Below are positions 1 through 6,174 of a DNA stretch of 6,283 nucleotides, in pieces. The notes under the pieces are model-generated. The model was not told the DNA's origin. It searched no databases and saw only the letters and a program-made list of their open reading frames with translations. The stretch's first letter is position 1; each line of letters opens with the position of its first letter. Source of the stretch: Desulfobulbaceae bacterium (GTDB lineage Bacteria; Desulfobacterota; Desulfobulbia; Desulfobulbales; UBA5123); the NCBI GenBank assembly GCA_029865195.1, contig JAOUHH010000172.1, positions 1 through 6,283 of the forward strand, written 5' to 3'. The position numbers were made by a program, and so were the translations under genes.

Positions 1-2150
1 GAGCATACCACCTGCTTGAGCCGGGTTTCAGCGCCAATCTCTCGGCAGGCGGCGCAGAAGAGGGCGGCGATGGTGGCGTGGAAGCGGGCGGCGATGATCT
101 CCCTTGCGGTTCCCATACGCAGATCGGCGCAGAGGTCCCGGATGATCGCGGCCGTGTCGAGGATGAGGAGGTTGTTCTCGTTTCGCTGGGTGGCCAGCGT
201 GTAACAACCGCTCTCGGCGGGATCGGCGACGGCTTCGAGGGCCATGGCGCCCTGGCCGTCGAAGGTTGCCCGCGAGCAGAGCCCCAGCAAGGCCGCTGCC
301 CCGTCGAAGAGCCGCCCGCAGCTTGAGGTGAGCGGGCTGTTGAGCTTTTTGTCGATCATGGCGAGGAGGGTCGGCAGCTCCTTGTCGCGGTATCCGTGCA
401 AGGAGGGCGGCAGGTGCGCGTAGAGATCGTCGCCGTAGGCGCCTTGGAGAAAGGCCGCAGCCATCCGCCAGGGTTCGCGGATCGCCTGCTCGCCGCCCGG
501 CATCGGCGTTTGGGCGAGGTGGCCGAGGCGGTCGAAGCCGTCGAGGCGGGCGCAGAGGATCTCGCCGCCCCAGATGGTGTGGTCCGGGCCGTAGCCGCTG
601 CCGTCCAGGGTGAGGGCGAGCACCGGTCCGGTGAGGTGGTGCTCGGCCATGCAGCTCACCGCGTGGGCATGATGGTGCTGGACCGCGATGGTGGGCAGCT
701 CGCTCTGCTCCGCGGCGTATCGGCTGGTGGGGTAATCCGGGTGCAGGTCGTGGACCAGCAGGTCCGGTTCCACTCGCAGGAGGGCGCGCAGCTGGTCGGC
801 CGCGTGCCGAAAGCGCTGCATGGTTTCGAAATGGCCGAGGTCGCCGATGTGCTGACTGAGAAAGGCGGTGCTGCCACGGGTCAGGCAGATGGTGTTCTTG
901 TCGTTGCCGCCCAGGGCCATGGTCTGCCCGCAATCCATGGCCAGCGGCAGGGCGGCGGGGGCGAGGCCCCGGCCGTTGCGCAGGGTGAGCGGGTGGCCGC
1001 CGCGGCTGCACTGCACCGCGTCGTCGCAGCCGGTGACGATCTCGCGGTCATGGAGGAGAAAGAGGTCGGCGATCTCGGCGAGGCCTGCCATGGCCGCATC
1101 GTTGTCGGTGCAGATCGGTTCGCCGGAGCGGTTGCCGCTGGTCATCACTAGGGCGGGAAGGTGTTCTGCGGCAAGGAGCAGGTGGTGGAGCGGGGTGTAG
1201 GGCAGCATCACCCCGACCCGACGGTTGCCGGGGGCGAGATTGTCGGGCAGGGGGAAGGGGGTCTTCTTGGCCAGCAGGAGGATGGGTTTGTCGCGGCCGG
1301 TGAGAAGCGCGGCCTCGGCGTCGTTCACCAAGGCAAAGGTTTGTACCGTTTCGAGGTCTGCGGCCATCACCGCCAGCGGCTTGTCGGGGCGGTGTTTGCG
1401 TTGCCGAAGCGTCTGGATCGCCCCGTGGTTTGCGGCGTCAACCGCCAGATGAAAACCGCCGACGCCCTTGATGGCGACGATCTTGCCGTCGCGGAGGGCG
1501 TTGATGGCCGCGACCACCGGGTCGGCGGCGATGTCGTTGCCCGTGCGGTCGGCAAGGAAATAGCTGGGGCCGCATTCGGCGCAACAGATGGCTTGGGCGT
1601 GGAAGCGGCGATCGGCGGGATCGTTGTACTCCTTGGCGCAGTCCGGGCAGGGTGAGAAGCTTGCCATGGCGGGTTGTGCGCGGTCGAAGGGCAGGTTGCG
1701 GATCATGGTGTAGCGTGGGCCGCAGTCGGTGCAGCTGATGAACGGGTAGCGGTGCCGGCGGTCGCGCGGGTCCAGCAGTTCGGCCTGGCAGCGGGCGCAG
1801 AGATCCATGTCGTGGGGGGCGGCGATGTGGCAGGCGCCGCTTACGGCGCTGGCGATGATCCGGAATGTTGGCAGGCGGTCTTGCTGCGGGGCGGGCAGGT
1901 GGCGCAGATCGATGTGCGCGATCTCGGCCGGCAGCGGCTTCTCCTGCGTAATGGCGCGGCAGAAACAGTCGATGGCTTGCCGGTCCCCTTCGGCAAGGAT
2001 TTCGACCCCGGCCGGGCTGTTCGCCACCGAGCCGGTGAGCCCGTGCCGCGCGGCCAGGCGATGGATGAAGGGGCGAAAGCCCACCCCCTGCACGTTGCCC
2101 CGTACGGAGATCGCCACCCGGAGCACGGCGGGAGTGGAGGCGTCAGCCAC
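1..2150 (-). CDS. hypF: Carbamoyltransferase HypF, [NiFe]-hydrogenase maturation (3' end cut by window edge)
   Basis: HypF uses carbamoyl phosphate and ATP to make a carbamoyl adenylate and passes the carbamoyl group to HypE, where it becomes the CN ligands of the [NiFe] active site; it is cytoplasmic. I translated the open frame by hand: 716 complete codons without a stop. Domains seen in order: acylphosphatase domain (about 8-95) with GNVQGVGFRPF and the expected catalytic Arg26 and Asn44; two zinc fingers with the exact family spacing (C118/C121-x18-C140/C143-x24-C168/C171-x18-C190/C193); a YrdC-like domain (about 205-390) with KGVGGFHL, RQRKHRPDKPLAVM and MTSGNRSGEP; then the Kae1-like domain with ALGGNDKNT, HHHAH at 492-496 and SSCGRLFD. 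It breaks off at VVC just before the expected SGG motif; roughly 60-90 residues should be missing. The start is GTG, one base after the hypB stop, with GAGG six bases upstream. Translation is probably coupled to hypB. No frameshift seen. Confidence 0.96.
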   Translation of the reverse strand, partial: MADASTPAVLRVAISVRGNVQGVGFRPFIHRLAARHGLTGSVANSPAGVEILAEGDRQAIDCFCRAITQEKPLPAEIAHIDLRHLPAPQQDRLPTFRIIASAVSGACHIAAPHDMDLCARCQAELLDPRDRRHRYPFISCTDCGPRYTMIRNLPFDRAQPAMASFSPCPDCAKEYNDPADRRFHAQAICCAECGPSYFLADRTGNDIAADPVVAAINALRDGKIVAIKGVGGFHLAVDAANHGAIQTLRQRKHRPDKPLAVMAADLETVQTFALVNDAEAALLTGRDKPILLLAKKTPFPLPDNLAPGNRRVGVMLPYTPLHHLLLAAEHLPALVMTSGNRSGEPICTDNDAAMAGLAEIADLFLLHDREIVTGCDDAVQCSRGGHPLTLRNGRGLAPAALPLAMDCGQTMALGGNDKNTICLTRGSTAFLSQHIGDLGHFETMQRFRHAADQLRALLRVEPDLLVHDLHPDYPTSRYAAEQSELPTIAVQHHHAHAVSCMAEHHLTGPVLALTLDGSGYGPDHTIWGGEILCARLDGFDRLGHLAQTPMPGGEQAIREPWRMAAAFLQGAYGDDLYAHLPPSLHGYRDKELPTLLAMIDKKLNSPLTSSCGRLFDGAAALLGLCSRATFDGQGAMALEAVADPAESGCYTLATQRNENNLLILDTAAIIRDLCADLRMGTAREIIAARFHATIAALFCAACREIGAETRLKQVVC

Positions 2151-2151
2151 C

Positions 2152-2808
2152 TTATCCCTCGCCGCCGGTGATCTGGCCGGCAAGCCAGGCATGCCACTCA
2201 TCAAGCCCCTGGCCGGTATAGGTGGAGATCTCGAAGATGGTGATATCCGGGTTCAGTCCCTTGGCCGTTTTCCTGATCAGTTCTACGTCGCAGCGGACAT
2301 GGGGCAGCAGGTCAACCTTGCTGATCAGCAACACCTTTGACTCCCGGAACATCAGCGGGTACTTGAGCGGCTTGTCGTCGCCCTCGGTGACCGAGAGCAG
2401 CATCACCTTGGCGTGTTCGCCGGTGTTGAACTCGGCCGGGCAGACCAGGTTGCCGACGTTCTCCACCACCAGCAGGTCGAGGGCGGCAAGGTCGAAATTC
2501 CCCAGGCAGGACTGGATCATGTTGGCGTCGAGGTGGCAGGCGCCGCCGGTCTCGATCTGCACCGCGGCGAGCCCCGCCTTGGCCACCCGTTCGGCGTCGA
2601 GGCTTGACTGGATGTCCCCTTCGATGACCCCCACCCTGAACCGGTCGCCCAGTCCCTTGCCCATGGACTCCAGCAGGGTGGTCTTGCCGGCGCCCGGCGA
2701 GCTCATCAGGTTGATGGCGAATACATGGTTGTCGTCGAACCGTTGCCGGTTCTCGAGGGCGATGCGGTCGTTGGCGTCTAGGATATTTTTTACGACACTG
2801 ACTTTCAA
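2152..2808 (-). CDS. hypB: Hydrogenase nickel incorporation GTPase HypB
   Basis: HypB is the SIMIBI-class GTPase that, with HypA, delivers nickel to the large subunit precursor of [NiFe]-hydrogenases in the cytoplasm. The 218-residue protein shows the Walker A loop SSPGAGKTT (36-44), EGDIQSSLDAER (63-74), the G-domain metal site Cys91-His92 in GGACHLDA plus Cys123 in ENVGNLVCPAEFNTGE, and the base-recognition motif SKVD (163-166), which replaces the commoner NKxD. The protein starts directly at the conserved VKNILDAND helix, so it has neither the CxxCGC high-affinity nickel motif of E. coli HypB nor the His-rich stretch of some homologues. The start codon is TTG, supported by AGGAGA nine bases upstream and by family alignment; no better in-frame ATG or GTG is visible. 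It overlaps nothing and is followed after one base by hypF. The 93 bp gap upstream to the PilZ gene has no clear terminator. Confidence 0.96.
   Translation of the reverse strand: MKVSVVKNILDANDRIALENRQRFDDNHVFAINLMSSPGAGKTTLLESMGKGLGDRFRVGVIEGDIQSSLDAERVAKAGLAAVQIETGGACHLDANMIQSCLGNFDLAALDLLVVENVGNLVCPAEFNTGEHAKVMLLSVTEGDDKPLKYPLMFRESKVLLISKVDLLPHVRCDVELIRKTAKGLNPDITIFEISTYTGQGLDEWHAWLAGQITGGEG
2155..2160 (-). promoter_or_regulatory. Ribosome binding site of hypF, inside the end of hypB
   Basis: The sense-strand GAGGGA lies over the last codons of hypB. Its GAGG core ends six bases before the GTG at 2150-2148. This placement supports the GTG start over other in-frame codons and suggests that ribosomes finishing hypB reinitiate on hypF. 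Confidence 0.6.
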
Positions 2809-2817
2809 GGTGCGGAA

Positions 2818-2823
2818 TCTCCT
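2818..2823 (-). promoter_or_regulatory. Ribosome binding site of hypB
   Basis: A strong sense-strand AGGAGA sits nine bases before the TTG at 2808-2806. It matters because the start codon is non-standard: this site, with the conserved N-terminal helix, fixes the start there. Confidence 0.6.
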
Positions 2824-2901
2824 GTTGATATGGTTGGCCCTACGGAACTGGCGGGGGCAGGGGGCGCGGTTAACGTTGGCGGGGGCCTGCGGCCGTGTGG
2901 A

Positions 2902-3588
2902 TTACTTTTTTTGTGCCGAGTCTTCGATGGTGCGCAGCTTGATATAGTGTTCTAGGGTGGCGCGCGCTTCTCCTGAGATCTTGAAGTGGATGCCGATTTC
3001 CCGTTTGATCTCGTCCAACTCGCGAACGCGGGTGACGGTGGCGTTGGGCACCGTGAAGGAGTCGATGGCCATGGTTGCAACCCGCATGTAGAGGGTGAAG
3101 GTAATGGGGCCGATGACATCGTTTTTGCGGATGCGCGGCGAGAGCTTGCCGATCATCTTGGCACCCTCCAGGCAGATGTCGACAACCGAAGCGACGTTCG
3201 GCAGTTGCGCGTAGTCGAGGGCGATGGAGGCCTGGGAGTTGCCGGGGGTGTCAATGCGGGGGAACTTGCGGCGCTGTACCTGGAATATCTCGGTGGGAAA
3301 CGGGACGGCCAGCAGTTGCTGCGATTCGCGTTGCGAGGGGCCGTGAAAGCCGCGCATCATCTCCCCGGGGCGGTGATAGATGAGGTAGCAGATGTCTTCG
3401 CTGACCGTAAACGGCGTAAGCTTGGTGAAGATGATATGTTTGACGCCGTCCTTTTCGCTGATTTCAAGCGCAGTCAGCTTGCGGGTCGGCTGCCCGCTCT
3501 GGAAGAGGCTGAACGGCGCCTTATCCTTGGTGACGATCTCCATCTCCTGCTGGATGGTGTCGGGATCGGTGGTCCACAGTTTACGCAT
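2902..3588 (-). CDS. PilZ-domain protein, probable cyclic di-GMP receptor
   Basis: This is a 228-residue protein with no signal peptide or membrane segment visible, so probably cytoplasmic. Residues about 104-220 look like a PilZ domain: the arginine motif RRKFPR gives R107-x-x-x-R111, followed by the second c-di-GMP-binding element D137-I-C-L-E-G142, where cysteine 139 takes the place usually held by Ser/Ala, and a typical ending IGIHFKISGEARATLEHYI. Residues about 1-100 (beta-rich look, with LTALEISEKDG and HIIFTKLTPF) resemble the N-terminal YcgR/PilZN-type domain found before PilZ in flagellar-brake-like proteins, but I assign this only loosely. The likely role is sensing c-di-GMP and altering motility, adhesion or a partner protein; the partner is unknown. 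The ATG has GGAGAG nine bases upstream. The gene lies after a probable terminator and 93 bp before hypB, so it may head a PilZ-hypB-hypF transcript. Confidence 0.82.
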   Translation of the reverse strand: MRKLWTTDPDTIQQEMEIVTKDKAPFSLFQSGQPTRKLTALEISEKDGVKHIIFTKLTPFTVSEDICYLIYHRPGEMMRGFHGPSQRESQQLLAVPFPTEIFQVQRRKFPRIDTPGNSQASIALDYAQLPNVASVVDICLEGAKMIGKLSPRIRKNDVIGPITFTLYMRVATMAIDSFTVPNATVTRVRELDEIKREIGIHFKISGEARATLEHYIKLRTIEDSAQKK

Positions 3589-3720
3589 GCGTACTGTCTC
3601 TCCGCAGCCTCTGGTTCGTATCGGTTGTGGTCGTTGCAGGCGCTGTCGATTGCCATTGTACTTGCCTTGGACGCAAGCTTTTCCGAGTATGTAATCTTGC
3701 AGGGAATGACGCGGAAAATC

Positions 3721-3755
3721 AAGAAAAAAGTAACGTTGACCGTTGCCCGCTACCT
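3721..3755 (-). terminator. Probable intrinsic terminator after dtd
   Basis: On the sense (minus) strand, GTAGCG (3753-3748) can pair with CGTTAC (3735-3730) across a 12-base loop, including one G-T wobble. Two further outer pairs, one of them a wobble, are possible. Six T residues (3729-3724) and then CTT follow directly. It begins about 40 bases past the dtd stop, as expected for the end of the prmA-rsmE-dtd unit. The stem is only moderately stable and the loop is large, so the call is tentative. Confidence 0.5.
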
Positions 3756-3796
3756 ACCTTGGCACTGGGAATATACGGGGGGGTGTGCCGGTATGG

Positions 3797-4237
3797 TCAG
3801 GGAGAATCCAGGACCAGAGTGACGGGGCCGTCGTTGAGCAGGCGGACCTCCATCATCGCCTGAAACCGGCCGGTTGCCACCTTCACCCCCAGCCGCCGAA
3901 GCTCGGCGATGAAGGTCTGGTAGAGCTGATGGGCCCGATCGGGGGGGGCGGCCGTCGAATAGGAGGGGCGGCGGCCCTTGCGGCAGTCGCCGAGCAGGGT
4001 GAACTGGGATACCACCAGTATTTCGCCGCCGATATCCATAACCGAACGGTTCATCTTGCCCTCGTCGTCGGCAAAGATCCGTAAATTCACGCTTTTTTCG
4101 GCGAGAAAGGCGGCCTCCCTGGCGGAGTCATCCTGGTGCACCCCGAGCAGGATGAGCAGCCCGCGGCCGATGCTGCCGGTGATCTCGCCATCGACGGTCA
4201 CCGCCGCCTCTCTGACCAGTTGGATGACTGCGCGCAT
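3797..4237 (-). CDS. dtd: D-aminoacyl-tRNA deacylase (DTD)
   Basis: DTD is a cytoplasmic homodimer that hydrolyses D-amino acids (and glycine mischarged on tRNA-Ala) from tRNA, keeping translation to L-amino acids. The 146-residue product matches the family's usual length and is collinear throughout: MRAVIQ start, GLLILLGV, NLRIF (51-55), the active-site motif SQFTL (77-81), the DCRKGRRPS segment (84-92) followed by AAPP (96-99), and the C-terminal NDGPVT (135-140) that carries the Gly-cisPro pair used for chiral proofreading. The ATG is preceded by CGGAGA at suitable spacing. It lies 39 bp after rsmE and is probably the last gene of the prmA-rsmE-dtd unit; a candidate promoter in that gap could also drive it alone. 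One feature of note is a run of eight C in the sense strand (3948-3941) encoding part of the AAPP segment. Confidence 0.96.
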   Translation of the reverse strand: MRAVIQLVREAAVTVDGEITGSIGRGLLILLGVHQDDSAREAAFLAEKSVNLRIFADDEGKMNRSVMDIGGEILVVSQFTLLGDCRKGRRPSYSTAAPPDRAHQLYQTFIAELRRLGVKVATGRFQAMMEVRLLNDGPVTLVLDSP

Positions 4238-4267
4238 GTGTTGGTTCTCCGCTGGTGTTCTATATTA

Positions 4268-4296
4268 ATGATAAGGCTAGCGGGGGGTGGTGTTCA
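4268..4296 (-). promoter_or_regulatory. Candidate internal promoter upstream of dtd
   Basis: On the minus strand, TGAACA (4296-4291, four of six to TTGACA) and TATCAT (4273-4268, five of six to TATAAT) are separated by exactly 17 bases. The site spans the end of rsmE and the AT-rich gap before dtd, and would give a short leader of about 25 bases. Such matches occur by chance, so this is only a candidate. Confidence 0.3.
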
Positions 4297-5017
4297 GGTT
4301 GCCGAGCAGAAACTGCAGAATGGCGCTGCCGCCGATGACCGCGGTTTCGGCCCGGAGGATGCGGCTGCCCAGGCTCACCGGCGTGAAGCCGGCGGCGACC
4401 GCATGGCTGATCTCCTCGCTGTTGAAGCCGCCCTCCGGGCCGAACAGGGCAAGCGCCGACGGACGGGGTGTGGCGGCGGGCAGGAGGTCGTGCAGGGTGC
4501 GGGATCGCTCCTGCTCCCAGAAGATGATGCGCTCGGCGTAGGTTGCGCCGGTGGCGAGCAGGTCGGCAAGGTCGCATACCGGCGCGCATTTCGGCACCGT
4601 CGGACGGTTGCACTGCTTGCATGCCTCCATGATGATCCGTTGCCAGCGATCTTCCTTGTTGGCGTTTTTTTCCTTGATGGAGCAGTGGCGGCTGACAAAC
4701 GGGTAGATCGTGTCAACGCCGAGTTCGGTGGCCTTCTGCATCACCAGATCCATCTTCTTGCCGGTGAGCAGGGCGACGCCGATGGCCAGGCGGGTAGCGG
4801 AGCCGGTGGCGGTGCGGGTCGCCAGGATGGCAACCTCGACGCGGCCCTTGCCGGTCTGTTGAATCCGCGCTTGGTGGATGTTGCCGTTGCCGTCGAACAG
4901 CTCGACGTCGGTTCCCGGCTTCAGGCGCAAAACATCGCAGATATGATGTGCCTCGTCACCGGTGATGGTGGCCTTGGCATCGCCTACCGTGGCGGGATCG
5001 ATAAAGAAACGGCGCAT
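4277..5017 (-). CDS. rsmE: 16S rRNA (uracil-1498-N3)-methyltransferase RsmE
   Basis: RsmE methylates N3 of U1498 in 16S rRNA within assembled 30S subunits, using S-adenosylmethionine; it is a SPOUT-class (alpha/beta knot) enzyme. The 246-residue protein has the usual family length. The N-terminal PUA-like RNA-binding part contains GDEAHHICDVLRLKPG (20-35) and ELFDGNG. The C-terminal SPOUT domain shows LLTGKKMDLVMQKATELGV (83-101), EACKQCNR (131-138), and the SAM-binding knot motifs GPEGGF (193-198) and LGSRILRAETA (216-226). I chose the ATG at 5017 because it starts the conserved MRRFF segment, has GGAGAAG just upstream, and lies 20 bp after the prmA stop. A longer in-frame ORF extends into prmA but its extra residues look like out-of-frame translation. 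The cysteines at 133 and 136 replace the more usual small residues and Ser of this helix. Confidence 0.95.
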   Translation of the reverse strand: MRRFFIDPATVGDAKATITGDEAHHICDVLRLKPGTDVELFDGNGNIHQARIQQTGKGRVEVAILATRTATGSATRLAIGVALLTGKKMDLVMQKATELGVDTIYPFVSRHCSIKEKNANKEDRWQRIIMEACKQCNRPTVPKCAPVCDLADLLATGATYAERIIFWEQERSRTLHDLLPAATPRPSALALFGPEGGFNSEEISHAVAAGFTPVSLGSRILRAETAVIGGSAILQFLLGNLNTTPR

Positions 5018-5037
5018 GACGACTCTTCTCCCCGCGG

Positions 5038-5967
5038 CTAAGCCCTCGCAAAGTGCAGCGAGGCCCATTCGTCCTGATACGAGGTGGTGAGGTGTTGCAG
5101 CCCCATGCCGGTATAGGTTTGCAGGATGCCCTGTTCCTGCTCGCCGGCGAGGATGCCGGCCAAAATCAGCTGGCCGGCCGTCGCCATGCAGCCGCAGAGC
5201 TGGCCGGCCAGCTCGGTGAGGACGTTGCTGGTGATGTTGGCGATTACCAGGTCGAATTGGCACTGCACGACGGAGAGGTCGCGGTCGCTGGCCATCATCC
5301 GGTCGGCGAGGTTGTTGGCCTGGATGTTCTCGTGCGCGGCCGCTACCGCGTCCGGGTCGTTATCGATGGCCAGCACCTCGCTTGCCCCGAACATCGCGCA
5401 GGCCATGCCGAGAACACCGGTGCCGGTGCCGACGTCCAGGACGCGTTGCGGCGGCGTGGCCGTGTCGTAGCAGGCGTCGATGAACTGGAGGGCCAGGCGG
5501 GTGCTGGCATGGTGGCCGGTGCCGAAGGCCATGCCGGGGTCCATCTCGATGACGATCTCGTCGGCGGTGGCCGAGTATTCCTCCCAGGATGGCTTGATGG
5601 TGATCCGCGGCGTGATTCGGATCGGTTTGAAGTGTTTTTTCCAGTTCTGTCCCCAGTCTTCCTCCTGGAGGAGGCTGGCGGTGAGTTTTGGCGCACCTGC
5701 GCCCGGAAACCGCGAAGGCAGTTGCTTGAGAAACTCGACGATGGCCAACTCCTTGTCCACCCGCTCCTCGTCGTCGGCAAGATACCCGGTTATAGTTTCC
5801 ACGGTCACGGGTTCCGGGGCGTCAACGGCCGGGGCGCTGATCTCGACTCCGCTACCGGTGATTTCGGCGAGGAATCCGGAGATACTGTCGGTCATGACGG
5901 CCGCAGCGTTGATCTCTATCCTGCGCCAGGAGCGGGGCGGGCGGTGCGAGAAGGGAGGGGTTGCCAT
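5038..5967 (-). CDS. prmA: Ribosomal protein L11 methyltransferase PrmA
   Basis: PrmA is a class I SAM-dependent methyltransferase that trimethylates amino groups of ribosomal protein L11 in the cytoplasm. The 309-residue product has an N-terminal substrate-recognition domain (about 12-100, beginning SWRRIEI), a linker with EEDWGQNWKKHFKPI (102-116), the family signature DPGMAFGTGHHASTR (143-157), SAM motif I LDVGTGTGVLG (177-187), the acidic ribose-binding segment AIDND (200-204) and the catalytic-region motif DLVIANITSNVL (239-250). I chose the ATG at 5967 because GGAG stands nine bases upstream. A longer version would begin with TTG at 6051, would add a low-complexity, unfamily-like stretch, and would include a candidate promoter. 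About 13 residues still precede the conserved tryptophan, a slightly long N-terminus. It is the first gene of the prmA-rsmE-dtd group. Confidence 0.95.
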   Translation of the reverse strand: MATPPFSHRPPRSWRRIEINAAAVMTDSISGFLAEITGSGVEISAPAVDAPEPVTVETITGYLADDEERVDKELAIVEFLKQLPSRFPGAGAPKLTASLLQEEDWGQNWKKHFKPIRITPRITIKPSWEEYSATADEIVIEMDPGMAFGTGHHASTRLALQFIDACYDTATPPQRVLDVGTGTGVLGMACAMFGASEVLAIDNDPDAVAAAHENIQANNLADRMMASDRDLSVVQCQFDLVIANITSNVLTELAGQLCGCMATAGQLILAGILAGEQEQGILQTYTGMGLQHLTTSYQDEWASLHFARA

Positions 5968-5976
5968 AGTAGTCGA

Positions 5977-5980
5977 CTCC
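5977..5980 (-). promoter_or_regulatory. Ribosome binding site deciding the prmA start
   Basis: The sense-strand GGAG lies nine bases before the ATG at 5967-5965. It favours this start over the TTG at 6051, which would lengthen the protein by 28 residues of unconvincing sequence. Confidence 0.5.
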
Positions 5981-6016
5981 GAGCAAGGTGTTGGGCTGGT
6001 GTTTGTGTGCATCTGA

Positions 6017-6045
6017 CACATAGCATGCGGCGCCGGTTGCGGCAA
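6017..6045 (-). promoter_or_regulatory. Candidate sigma70-type promoter for prmA-rsmE-dtd
   Basis: On the minus strand, TTGCCG (6045-6040, four of six to TTGACA) is 17 bases from TATGTG (6022-6017), which is preceded by TGC, giving an extended -10 form. The -10 hexamer itself is a weak match (three of six). Transcription would start near 6010, leaving a leader of about 40 bases before the prmA ATG. It is the best pair I could find in the 207 bp spacer. Confidence 0.3.
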
Positions 6046-6075
6046 GTTCAAAACGGTTCGGGCGGCGGTGGTGAC

Positions 6076-6128
6076 GGGGGGGGCGTTGCCAGGGGGGGCG
6101 GTGGTTTGTTCTTTTCCGGATAGGGGGG
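6076..6128. other. Cluster of long G tracts in the spacer upstream of prmA
   Basis: The plus strand carries runs of eight (6076-6083), seven (6092-6098) and six (6123-6128) guanines within about 53 bases, with other short G pairs near. The spacer from 5968 to 6174 holds no gene I can support. The runs could fold into a G-quadruplex on the strand that is template for prmA, or simply reflect high GC with slippage; the sequence alone cannot tell. Confidence 0.5.
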
Positions 6129-6174
6129 ACGTGGTAGGTTACGTTTCTCGGTTTGCGGCGGCGCGGAGGTATTG

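Noticed and set aside
28..1011. Minus-strand ORF of 327 codons overlapping hypF
   Set aside because: It is rich in Arg, Pro and His and is an out-of-frame reading of hypF, whose correct frame is open across the whole stretch with all family motifs.
2881..2895. GGCC-GCA-GGCC hairpin after the PilZ gene
   Set aside because: A four-pair stem in GC-rich DNA with no T-run; expected by chance.
2809..2901. Search for a sigma54 (GG-GC) or sigma70 promoter before hypB
   Set aside because: No TGGC-n-TTGC element and no acceptable -35/-10 pair could be found by eye.
2986..3822. Plus-strand ORF of 278 codons antisense to the PilZ gene
   Set aside because: No recognisable motif, composition like other antisense shadows here, and it runs through the terminator-bearing spacer into the end of dtd.
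5168..5209. Direct repeat AGCTGGCCGGCC twice, 30 bases apart
   Set aside because: Both copies encode the AGQL tetrapeptide within prmA; likely codon bias rather than a functional repeat.
5018..5263. Upstream extension of the rsmE frame into prmA
   Set aside because: The extra residues are an out-of-frame reading of prmA; the ATG at 5017 has its own ribosome binding site and begins the conserved MRRFF segment.
5968..6051. 28-residue N-terminal extension of PrmA from a TTG
   Set aside because: No family similarity, weak start codon, and the ATG at 5967 has a suitable GGAG upstream.
5053..6123. Long plus-strand ORF of 356 codons antisense to prmA
   Set aside because: It mirrors the prmA frame, has a glycine/valine-rich composition typical of antisense GC-rich DNA, no family motif and runs into the G-tract spacer. 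PrmA on the other strand is unambiguous.
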